Source: Robiginitomaculum sp.
GTDB lineage: Bacteria > Pseudomonadota > Alphaproteobacteria > Caulobacterales > Maricaulaceae
Reading direction: 5' to 3'
NCBI GenBank assembly: GCA_016765135.1
Contig: JAESQN010000031.1
Span: 152,801 to 216,800, forward strand
DNA: 64,000 nucleotides
Shown: one piece after another, positions 9,302 to 16,844 of the stretch
Position numbering within the stretch: the stretch's first letter is position 1
How the letters are laid out: each line of letters begins with the position of its first letter
The notes under the pieces: model-generated
Seen by the model: only the letters and a program-made list of their open reading frames with translations
The model's database searches: none
What the model was told of the DNA's origin: nothing
Translations under genes and position numbers: made by a program

Positions 9302-9565
9302 ATGGATGATGCCCTAAAATCAGAAGAATTGCCATTAGAGCCTTTTCGGTGTATTTTGAACCATTTGACTGGTTTCTCCCGTTCGCTGGCTAGGCGGGTC
9401 ACGTGCAGTGGCCTTACTGGCCACAATCGGGGCCCAACGACGTCCAGCGTGCGGGAGAAACCAGCCTTCGGTGGGTCATATCTGCACGTCGGGTGCGTTG
9501 CGTCCCTTGTCCAATGCTATGGCATTGCCCTGCGGGCCCGCGCCTGCCCGAGCGAGCAGATATGA
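9302..9565 (+). pseudogene. 5' part of a DUF1289 gene, now running into a palindromic insertion
   Basis: ATG 9302 has a fair ribosome site (AGGA, about 8 bases upstream). The first 14 codons (MDDALKSEELPLEP) look like the native DUF1289 N-terminus; from codon 15 the frame reads through the palindromic element and stops at TGA 9563-9565. That stop overlaps ATG 9562 of the rest of the gene (ATGA). Removing 9338-9603 joins the frames as ...LPLEP-EDSPCQ, restoring a normal DUF1289 start. The 87-residue product encoded now is probably not functional in itself but may couple translation to the next frame. Confidence 0.65.
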
Positions 9566-9603
9566 CCCATCAAATTGATTCAAAATACACCGAAAAGGCT
9601 CTA
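9338..9603. mobile_element. 266-bp MITE-like palindromic element with 25-bp perfect terminal inverted repeats
   Basis: Arms 9336-9360 and 9579-9603 are exact reverse complements (TAGAGCCTTTTCGGTGT and onward). Inside are two further hairpins: 9369-9381 with 9451-9463 (CTGGTTTCTCCCG), itself holding GTGGCC/GGCCAC, and 9474-9486 with 9556-9568 (GGGTCATATCTGC), itself holding CAATGC/GCATTG. The element is flanked by TA on both sides (9336-9337 and 9602-9603), as expected for TA-targeting IS630/Tc1-mariner-type elements; excising it with one TA restores the host reading frame. There is no transposase inside, so it would need mobilising in trans. Family name is inference. Confidence 0.75.
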
Positions 9604-9843
9604 GAACCTGAAGATAGCCCGTGCCAGCTTATTTGTTCAATCGATACAGACAGTAATATGTGTTTTGGGTGTGGGCGAACGCCAGAAGAAATCGCTAACT
9701 GGCCATTGCGCCCTGATGAGGACCGCAAGCGCATATTGTCTGAATTGCCGGCGCGTATGCCGCCTCTTCGCATTAAACTTAAAGAGCGCAGGTCGCGTCG
9801 GCGTGTCAATAAACGCAGCCGCCTAAACGCTGCTAAGACCTGA
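9562..9843 (+). CDS. DUF1289 family small Cys-rich protein (N-terminus supplied by the insertion)
   Basis: The core is the DUF1289 signature: SPCQLICSID, then MCFGCGRTPEEIANW and RILSELPARMP; four Cys suggest a small metal-binding fold. The family is a short protein of unknown function common in Proteobacteria. The only in-frame ATG before the core is 9562, within the right end of the palindromic element, so MTHQIDSKYTEKA would be a replaced N-terminus. The C-terminus is strongly basic (RRSRRRVNKRSRLN). It ends two bases before the regulator start and so leads the plus-strand unit. Confidence 0.75.
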   Translation: MTHQIDSKYTEKALEPEDSPCQLICSIDTDSNMCFGCGRTPEEIANWPLRPDEDRKRILSELPARMPPLRIKLKERRSRRRVNKRSRLNAAKT

Positions 9844-9845
9844 CT

Positions 9846-10802
9846 GTGTTTGGGAAAACGCCCATAAAAAAACCTCAAGCCATTGGGTTTTTGCTGATAC
9901 CAGAATTTCCTATGTTGGCGTTCACCACGTCGATTGAGCCTCTGCGCGCAGCAAATCGTATGTCGGGGGAGAAGCTTTATACTTGGCATATTTATAGCCT
10001 AGACGGCGAAGCCGTAAAGGCCAGTAATGGGGTGGAAATTACACCGGATTACGCCTTGTCCCAAGCCAAAGATATAGACGCAATATTTGTTTGTGCCGGG
10101 CTACGCACGCAAAACTATACTGATAATAAGATGAACCGATATCTACGCACACTTGCCCGGGGTGGTGTCGCCGTAGGGGCCGTGAGCACGGGCACAATAA
10201 TTCTTGCAGATGCTGGTCTTCTTGAAGGGTATAGATGCACATTACATTGGGAGTATCGGGAAGGTTTCGAAGAATTATTTCCAGATCATAATCTGACGTC
10301 GCGCACCTATGAAATTGACCGGAACCGCTATACCTGCTCGGGCGGTACGGCACCTCTCGACATGATGATCCACAGTATTGCACTAGACCACAGTTCCGCC
10401 CTCGCAGGTAAGGTCGCTGATCAAATATTATATGGACTAGATCACACACGGCAAGAGCGGCAACGGTCTCCGCTAAAAGCCCGCATCAATATCACAAACA
10501 CTAAAATCCTGGCCGCTATTCGTTATATGGAATCTCATACCGAAACTCCTGTCCCTATGGCTAAACTCGCGAAAATTGTGAGTTTATCTCTGCGTCAATT
10601 TGAACGTTTGTTTCGCCGGCACATGCAAACCACACCTGCAAAATATTATTTGGAACTTAGGCTTAACCGTGCCTCACATCTCGTTAAGCAGACCAAGCTA
10701 ACGCTTCTGGAGATTGCGGTTTCCACCGGGTTTAATTCTCCGTCACATTTTTCTCGCGTGTATGCACGGCAATTTGGTCATGCGCCCAGTATGGATAGAT
10801 AG
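9846..10802 (+). CDS. GbdR-like transcriptional regulator (GATase1/DJ-1-like + AraC HTH)
   Basis: The start is GTG 9846, two bases after the DUF1289 stop. Residues 1 to about 190 form a GATase1-like ligand domain (GFLLIPEFPMLAFTTSIEPL, GAVSTGTIILADAGLL, with Ser in place of the catalytic Cys, then TCSGGTAPLDMM). Residues from about 215 hold two AraC helix-turn-helix units ending ISTGFNSPSHFSRVYARQFG-like. This is the layout of GbdR/CdhR, activators of glycine betaine and carnitine catabolism. Placed between the corrinoid C1 operon and formate dehydrogenase, it probably controls both in response to a quaternary amine. The ligand is inferred. Confidence 0.85.
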   Translation: MFGKTPIKKPQAIGFLLIPEFPMLAFTTSIEPLRAANRMSGEKLYTWHIYSLDGEAVKASNGVEITPDYALSQAKDIDAIFVCAGLRTQNYTDNKMNRYLRTLARGGVAVGAVSTGTIILADAGLLEGYRCTLHWEYREGFEELFPDHNLTSRTYEIDRNRYTCSGGTAPLDMMIHSIALDHSSALAGKVADQILYGLDHTRQERQRSPLKARINITNTKILAAIRYMESHTETPVPMAKLAKIVSLSLRQFERLFRRHMQTTPAKYYLELRLNRASHLVKQTKLTLLEIAVSTGFNSPSHFSRVYARQFGHAPSMDR

Positions 10803-10805
10803 GAA

Positions 10806-11231
10806 ATGCGTAAAATTAATATATTAAAAATCTGCAATAGCTATAACAATCAGCCGGACGCTTTGATTGAGATTTTGCATGATGTGCAAAACGAATTTGG
10901 ATATTTATCCAAAGACGCTTTGGTCGAGATTGCCGAAGCGCTGAATATATCGCGGGCCGACATTCATGGCGTGGTCAGTTTTTATGATGATTTTCGGCGT
11001 GAGCCTAGTCAAGGAATATGCATTAAGGTGTGCCGCGCCGAAGCCTGTCAGGCGGTGGGTGGTGAGGATTTGGCGCACTACGCTCAAGACAAATATGACG
11101 CCGGTATTCACGATGTTTATTGTCTGGGAAATTGCGCTCTTGGCCCGGCGGTGTTGATCGGCGATAATTTGTACGGGCGGGTTACGCCAGAGCGGCTAGA
11201 TGTTTTGCTTAAACAAAAGAGCGGATCATGA
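10806..11231 (+). CDS. fdsG: NAD-dependent formate dehydrogenase, gamma subunit (NuoE-like)
   Basis: A 141-residue thioredoxin-like [2Fe-2S] protein of the NuoE/HoxE family, with cluster ligands visible in CRAEACQAVGG and YCLGNCALGPA. In FdsGBA complexes it carries electrons between the FMN site of FdsB and the Fe-S chain of FdsA. It starts three bases after the regulator stop and overlaps fdsB by four bases (ATGA), so it is co-translated with the rest of the cytosolic complex. Confidence 0.92.
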   Translation: MRKINILKICNSYNNQPDALIEILHDVQNEFGYLSKDALVEIAEALNISRADIHGVVSFYDDFRREPSQGICIKVCRAEACQAVGGEDLAHYAQDKYDAGIHDVYCLGNCALGPAVLIGDNLYGRVTPERLDVLLKQKSGS

Positions 11232-12757
11232 GCGAGCAAATCATCATATATGTCCCGTGCGATGCCGCCGCTCTTTCAGTTGGCGCGGACGATGTAGCCG
11301 CAGAGATAAAGCGTGAAGCGGAGCGCCGTAATCTGGGCATAGAAATCATCCGCAACGGTTCACGCGGTATGTTGTGGCTGGAGCCTTTGGTGGAAGTGGT
11401 TGCGGACAAAGGTCGTATGGCCTACGGGCCAGTGGACGTAAAAGATATTACCAGCTTGTTTGAAGCAGATTTTTTGCACGGCGGCACCCACGCATTATCC
11501 CACGGGCTTACCGAAGACATCCCGTATTTTGCCAAACAAGAACGCCTGACCTTCGCCCGGTGCGGCATCACCGACCCGCTCAACCTTACGGACTATGAAG
11601 CCCACGGCGGCCTGACTGGACTGCGTAACGCATTGAAATTATCTCCCGAAGCTATCGTAGATACCGTAACAAAATCGGGCCTGCGCGGACGCGGCGGGGC
11701 CGGGTTCCCGACGGGGATAAAGTGGAAAACTGCGCTTGAGGCCAAGGCGGCGCAAAAATATATTTGCGCCAATGCCGACGAGGGCGATAGCGGCACATTT
11801 GCCGACCGCATGTTGATGGAAGGCGACCCGTTCGTCTTGCTGGAAGGCATGGTCATCGCCGGGCTGGCCGTAGGCGCGGACACCGGGTATATCTATATCC
11901 GCTCGGAATATCCCCATGCCATCAAAACCATGAACCGCGCCGTAGAGATTTGGCAAAATGCCGGATTGCTTTCGGGCAGTGGCAAGACATTTGATTTCCA
12001 TGTTCGCAGGGGCGCGGGTGCCTATATTTGCGGCGAGGAAACGTCCATGCTCGAAAGCCTTGAGGGCAAGCGCGGCCAGATCAAAGTCAAACCGCCGCTT
12101 CCGGCCATAGAAGGATTGTTCGGTAAGCCAACCATTATCAATAATATCCTGACGCTTGCCAGTGTGCCAATCGTTTTGGACAAAGGCGCAGACTTTTACC
12201 GTGATTTTGGCCAGGGCCGTTCGCGGGGTACACAACCATTTCAATTAGGCGGCGATATTAAACGCGGCGGTTTGGTGGAGAAAGCCTTTGGGGTTTCATT
12301 ACACGAACTGGTCGAAGATTTTGGCGGCGGGACACGCTCTGGCAAAACTGTGCGCACCGTGCAGGCTGGCGGACCGCTGGGCGCTTATATTCCGCCGCGT
12401 CAATTTGATGTGGACATGGATTACGAAAAACTGGCAGATATTGATGCCATGCTCGGCCACGGCGGTCTTGTTGTGTTCGGCGCGGATGTGGACATGGCCA
12501 AACAAGCCCGTTTTGCCATGAAATTTTGCGAGGTCGAGAGCTGCGGTAAATGTACGCCGTGCCGCATTGGCTCGGTGCGCGGCAAAGAGACACTGGACAA
12601 AATAATTTCGGGCCAGAACGTAGCGGCTAATCTGGCATTGCTGGAGGATATTTGCGAGCTGATGACGGACGGCTCATTATGTGCTATGGGGGGCTTAACG
12701 CCCATGCCTGTACAAAGTGCGATCAAGCATTTTCCGGAAGATTTTGAGGCTAAATAA
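11228..12757 (+). CDS. fdsB: NAD-dependent formate dehydrogenase, beta subunit (NuoF-like, FMN/NADH site)
   Basis: The 509-residue protein has an N-terminal ferredoxin-like part (1-110) fused to a NuoF module: GLRGRGGAGFPTGIKWKTAL (FMN/NADH glycine-rich loops), NADEGDSGTFADR, GAGAYICGEETSMLESLEG, and a C-terminal [4Fe-4S] site ESCGKCTPCRIG. It passes electrons from formate to NAD+. It overlaps fdsG at the start and shares one base with fdsA at the stop. Length and motif order are normal for the family. Confidence 0.95.
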   Translation: MSEQIIIYVPCDAAALSVGADDVAAEIKREAERRNLGIEIIRNGSRGMLWLEPLVEVVADKGRMAYGPVDVKDITSLFEADFLHGGTHALSHGLTEDIPYFAKQERLTFARCGITDPLNLTDYEAHGGLTGLRNALKLSPEAIVDTVTKSGLRGRGGAGFPTGIKWKTALEAKAAQKYICANADEGDSGTFADRMLMEGDPFVLLEGMVIAGLAVGADTGYIYIRSEYPHAIKTMNRAVEIWQNAGLLSGSGKTFDFHVRRGAGAYICGEETSMLESLEGKRGQIKVKPPLPAIEGLFGKPTIINNILTLASVPIVLDKGADFYRDFGQGRSRGTQPFQLGGDIKRGGLVEKAFGVSLHELVEDFGGGTRSGKTVRTVQAGGPLGAYIPPRQFDVDMDYEKLADIDAMLGHGGLVVFGADVDMAKQARFAMKFCEVESCGKCTPCRIGSVRGKETLDKIISGQNVAANLALLEDICELMTDGSLCAMGGLTPMPVQSAIKHFPEDFEAK

Positions 12758-15561
12758 TGGTTTTGTTGATAGAAAAAGATTTTGGCACACCGCCAAGCCC
12801 TGCAACCAAGACAGTAGATATTGCCATTGACGGGCAATCTATCGCCGTCCCCGTCGGCACCTCCGTCATGCGGGCTGCGGAATTGGCGGGCATAGATATT
12901 CCGAAATTGTGCGCCACCGATACGCTGGAGGCCTTTGGTTCATGCCGATTATGTCTGGTAGAAATTGAGGGCCGCAAAGGCACGCCCGCATCCTGCACCA
13001 CGCCTGTGGACGCGGGCATGAGCGTAGTAACGCAGTCCAAAAAATTGCATAAATTGCGCAAAGGCATGATGGATCTTTATCTGTCGGACACGGCTAATGA
13101 CCCGGCGCTTATGGCTCTGGCCAAAGACTTAGGACTGGACGAAACTTCCTATGACATATGCCCGCAAACCGCCGACAAAGACACCACCAATCCCTATTTC
13201 ACCTTTGATCCGACTGCCTGTATTGTCTGCTCGCGCTGTGTGCGGGCTTGTGATGAAGTGCAAGGTACATTCGCCCTCACCATAGAGGGGCGCGGCGCGG
13301 ACTCCAAAGTTGTCGCAGGCATGGCGGAAGGGTTTTTCGACAGCGAGTGCGTATCTTGCGGGGCTTGTGTCGAAGCTTGCCCGACCAATGCCTTGGTTGA
13401 AAATACTGTGCTGGAGCGGGGCGAACCCGACCGCACCGTGCTCACCACCTGCGCTTATTGTGGGGTTGGTTGTTCGTTCAAGGCCGAGCTTAAGGGCGAG
13501 GAGGTCATCCGTATGGTGCCGCTCAAGGACGGCAAAGCCAATCACGGCCATGCCTGTGTCAAAGGCCGCTTCGCCTATACCTATGCCACCCACAAAGACC
13601 GTATCACCAAACCAATGATCCGCGAAACCATTGACGATCCGTGGCGCGAGGTGGATTGGGACACGGCGTTGGATTTTGCTGCCGCAAGGCTCAAGACCAC
13701 CCAGAAAAAATACGGGGTTAAATCCATAGGCGGCATCACATCATCGCGCTGTACCAATGAAGAAGTTTGGGCGGTGATGAAGCTCATACGCGCCGGGTTT
13801 GGCAATAATAATGTGGATACCTGTGCAAGGGTCTGCCATTCGCCGACGGGTTATGGTTTGATGCAAACCTTCGGGGAAAGTGCAGGCACGCAAAACTTTG
13901 ATAGCGTCATGCAGGCGGACGTCATTCTGGTCATAGGCTCCAACCCCACAGACGCCCATCCGGTGTTTGGTTCGCAAATGAAACGCAGGCTCAGGCAAGG
14001 TGCCAAGCTCATCGTCGCCGATCCCCGTGCCATTGATTTGGTCAAGACGCCCCACATCAAAGCCGAGCATCATCTGGCCCTGACGCCCGGCACCAATGTG
14101 GCGTTGATCAACGCTATGGCCCATGTGATTGCCAGTGAAGGCCTGATCGACGAAGACTTTGTCCAAGCTCGTTGCGATAAAAAATCTCTTAAAACTTGGC
14201 TGGATTTCATCAAAGACCCGATCAATGCCCCGGACGTGATGGCGGAAATTACAGGTGTGCCCGCAGACGATATCCGGGCCGCGGCGCGTCTTTATGGGGC
14301 AGGCGGCAATGGCGCAATATATTACGGGCTGGGCGTAACCGAACATTCTCAAGGCTCGACCATGGTGATGGCCATGGCCAATCTGGCCATGATCACCGGT
14401 AATATCGGGCGGGCCGGGGTTGGGGTTAATCCCATGCGCGGCCAAAACAATGTGCAAGGCTCGTGCGATATGGGTTCGTTCCCACACCAATTTTCCGGCT
14501 ACCGGGATGTTTCTGATGATGCCACCCGCGCTATGTTCGAAGATAAATGGCAACGCACACTTGACCCTGTGCCCGGTCTTCGCATTCCTAATATGTTCAA
14601 CGAAGCCGTGGCGGGCACCTATAAAGGCATGTATATCCAAGGCGAGGATGTGGCACAATCCGACCCCAATATCCATCATGTGGAAGCCGCTTTGCGTAAT
14701 CTGGATATTCTCATTGTCCAGGATTTATTCCTGACCGAAACCGCCCGCTTTGCCCATGTGTTTTTGCCCGGAACATCGTTTTTGGAAAAGGATGGTACGT
14801 TCATAAACGCCGAGCGCCGCATTGGCCGGGTGCGCCCGGTGTGTGCGTCCCCGACGGGCAAGGACGAATGGCAGGTGACACAAGATTTGGGCCGGGCCAT
14901 GGGCTATGATATGGGCCACGAAAGCGCGTCAGAAATCTGGGACGAAATTGCCAGCCTGACGCCCATATTCGCCAATGTCACCTTTAATGAGCTGGACAAG
15001 CGCGGCTCCATCCAGTGGCCATTTAACGACCAGTTTCCGGACGGCGCCGAGATTATGCATGTGGACAGCTTTACGCGCGGCAAAGGCAAATTTGTCCTGA
15101 CCGAATACATTCCGACCACCGAGCGCACCAATCGTCGTTACCCCCTCATCCTGACCACCGGGCGGATATTGAGCCAATATAATGTCGGTGCCCAGACCAG
15201 ACGCACCGAGAACAGCCAGTGGGCCGGGGAGGACTTTCTCGAAATCCACCCGTCCGACGCCGAGACTTACGGCATTCAAAACGGGGCCTGGGCCAGTATC
15301 AAAAGCCGCATGGGCGAAACCAGCTTGCGGGCCAAAATTTCCGAACGCATGACGCCGGGCGTGGTTTATACCACATTTCATCACCCCGAAAGCGGTGCAA
15401 ACATCATCACCACAGAAAACTCCGACTGGGCCACGGAATGCCCGGAGTATAAAGTCACGGCGGTGCGGGTGCGCCCAACCAACCACAAATCCGACTGGCA
15501 AAAGGATTTGGGCATAACATCAGAAAAATCCCGCCAAATCATCGCGGAACCAGCGGAATAA
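12757..15561 (+). CDS. fdsA: NAD-dependent formate dehydrogenase, alpha (molybdopterin) subunit
   Basis: The 934-residue chain reads in order: [2Fe-2S] domain (C52, C63, C66, C80), two [4Fe-4S] motifs (CIVCSRCVRAC; CVSCGACVEACPT), a further Fe-S site (CAYCGVGC...ACVKG), then the Mo-bisPGD domain. C360 in CARVCHSPTG is the expected Mo ligand (Cys, not Sec) followed by catalytic His361. The C-terminal part contains the MGD-binding segments NNVQGSCDMG and FLPGTSFLEKDGTF. It oxidises formate to CO2. The next gene is fdhD; no FdsD-like small chaperone is seen. Confidence 0.96.
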   Translation: MVLLIEKDFGTPPSPATKTVDIAIDGQSIAVPVGTSVMRAAELAGIDIPKLCATDTLEAFGSCRLCLVEIEGRKGTPASCTTPVDAGMSVVTQSKKLHKLRKGMMDLYLSDTANDPALMALAKDLGLDETSYDICPQTADKDTTNPYFTFDPTACIVCSRCVRACDEVQGTFALTIEGRGADSKVVAGMAEGFFDSECVSCGACVEACPTNALVENTVLERGEPDRTVLTTCAYCGVGCSFKAELKGEEVIRMVPLKDGKANHGHACVKGRFAYTYATHKDRITKPMIRETIDDPWREVDWDTALDFAAARLKTTQKKYGVKSIGGITSSRCTNEEVWAVMKLIRAGFGNNNVDTCARVCHSPTGYGLMQTFGESAGTQNFDSVMQADVILVIGSNPTDAHPVFGSQMKRRLRQGAKLIVADPRAIDLVKTPHIKAEHHLALTPGTNVALINAMAHVIASEGLIDEDFVQARCDKKSLKTWLDFIKDPINAPDVMAEITGVPADDIRAAARLYGAGGNGAIYYGLGVTEHSQGSTMVMAMANLAMITGNIGRAGVGVNPMRGQNNVQGSCDMGSFPHQFSGYRDVSDDATRAMFEDKWQRTLDPVPGLRIPNMFNEAVAGTYKGMYIQGEDVAQSDPNIHHVEAALRNLDILIVQDLFLTETARFAHVFLPGTSFLEKDGTFINAERRIGRVRPVCASPTGKDEWQVTQDLGRAMGYDMGHESASEIWDEIASLTPIFANVTFNELDKRGSIQWPFNDQFPDGAEIMHVDSFTRGKGKFVLTEYIPTTERTNRRYPLILTTGRILSQYNVGAQTRRTENSQWAGEDFLEIHPSDAETYGIQNGAWASIKSRMGETSLRAKISERMTPGVVYTTFHHPESGANIITTENSDWATECPEYKVTAVRVRPTNHKSDWQKDLGITSEKSRQIIAEPAE

Positions 15562-16364
15562 TGTTCAAGGTCACAATAACTGGCACCCCTCCTTTATCCG
15601 ATAGGCAAATTACGGTCTATTCTTTGGACACACCTCAAGAGGGTCTATGGCATATTCCAGAAGAAACGCCCGTAGCTTTTATCTATAACCGCCGTAATTA
15701 TGCGGTGATGCTCGCGACCCCTGCAGACATGGCAGACTTCGCCCTTGGATTTTCTCTCAGTGAACGCATTATCAAGCAGATTTCAGACATTGAAAGTTTA
15801 GAAATTCGCCATGTTGATAAAGGCATAGAGCTATATTTCAAAATTAGCTCAGAATATCTGGAATCTTTTGATATCCGCGCCCGTCGCCGCAACCTGGTTG
15901 GCACTGCCGGGTGCGGGATTTGCGGGTTGGAAAATGCCGATGCCTTGTTTACGCCTCTCGCTCCCGTAAGACAAACGCCCATATCCATAGACAAAACCGC
16001 TTTAGAACTGGCCATGAGCAATTTCAAGACACTTCAGCCGATAAATGTGCGCACAAAAAGCGTCCACGGTGCGGCGTGGGTTGACAGGAAAGGTACAATC
16101 CTAATGGCCCGTGAAGATGTCGGGCGGCACAATGCTCTCGATAAACTTATAGGCGCAATGACCCGTGAAAGCCTGGACACAAACGGGTTTTTGCTAATGT
16201 CCTCACGCTGTTCTTATGAAATTATAGACAAAGCGGCCCGCGCAAAAATTCCAGCCATATTGTCCTTATCCGGCCCAACAAACCTCGCGCTCAATAAAGC
16301 GCGCCAAGCTAATATCACAATTTATGCCCGCGATAAGGTCGGCGGAGTAAAACGTATTGGATAA
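15561..16364 (+). CDS. fdhD: Formate dehydrogenase accessory sulfurtransferase FdhD
   Basis: The 267-residue protein has the FdhD hallmarks EETPVAFIYNRRNYAVMLAT, the Cys pair in GTAGCGICGLENAD, and REDVGRHNALDKLIG. FdhD transfers sulfur from a cysteine desulfurase to the Mo cofactor before it is placed in formate dehydrogenase. It shares one base with the fdsA stop (TAATG), consistent with operon coupling. It is the last gene of the plus-strand C1 unit. Confidence 0.95.
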   Translation: MFKVTITGTPPLSDRQITVYSLDTPQEGLWHIPEETPVAFIYNRRNYAVMLATPADMADFALGFSLSERIIKQISDIESLEIRHVDKGIELYFKISSEYLESFDIRARRRNLVGTAGCGICGLENADALFTPLAPVRQTPISIDKTALELAMSNFKTLQPINVRTKSVHGAAWVDRKGTILMAREDVGRHNALDKLIGAMTRESLDTNGFLLMSSRCSYEIIDKAARAKIPAILSLSGPTNLALNKARQANITIYARDKVGGVKRIG

Positions 16365-16699
16365 CTGATGTGCCGGTTACACAATAGTGAACACGATATT
16401 TTGGGTATAGGTTGATTTTGACATTGAGGCGAAGTTAGGAGCGATTAAGTGGCGCCTAAACGAAAGTATTTAAGTCTCATGCGTTACTTATGAAAAAGAG
16501 AAAGCGGTTGTGTCCACAAAACTGGAATACCAACCGTCTACCCTGCTAGAGCAAGCAAAAAAACCTTGAAACATTTATGTCCACAGGCCCTAGTTATTAA
16601 GGGCATAGGCATTATGGGCCTTATGAATGACTTCCAAAGGCGTGTTGGTGAAAGAGCTGAGCGGCGGGCGCAGCACCAGTTCCCCTGCATACAGGGTAC
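16365..16699. other. Non-coding stretch between fdhD and the GH2 gene, with possible gene-remnant traces
   Basis: No convincing gene. A minus-strand frame at about 16610-16715 reads like a C-terminal gene fragment (contains FTNTPLEVIHKAHNAYALNN before a stop) but I cannot name its family. TGTCCACA occurs twice (near 16511 and 16577), flanking about 60 bases, possibly the scar of a rearrangement. The region marks the border between the C1 module and the polysaccharide locus. Confidence 0.35.
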
Positions 16700-16733
16700 T
16701 TGACAATTTAATATGATAATTGGTATAACCAAA
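16700..16733 (+). promoter_or_regulatory. Sigma70-like promoter with two operator motifs embedded, upstream of GH2 beta-glucuronidase
   Basis: TTGACA (16700-16705) and TATAAC (16724-16729) are 18 bases apart. The spacer contains ATATGATAATT (16711-16721), matching the palindromes at 35194 and 35227, and TTGGTATAACCAA (16720-16732) covers the -10 box. A related site, CTGGTTAAACCAA, lies at 16815-16827 just before the start codon. The placement suggests repression by one or two GntR-family regulators. Confidence 0.6.
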
Positions 16734-16844
16734 TATATAAGACTGGGTTAATTTTGACCAAGTATAATCGAAGTTATGAGAAAACGTAGAAAAATTAATC
16801 TAACTTGACCTAAACTGGTTAAACCAATTATATAGGAAGCTTCC

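Noticed and set aside
16538..16732. 64-residue minus-strand ORF between fdhD and GH2
   Set aside because: No ribosome site and no recognisable family; a different frame of the same stretch looks more like an old gene end, so only a possible remnant is noted.
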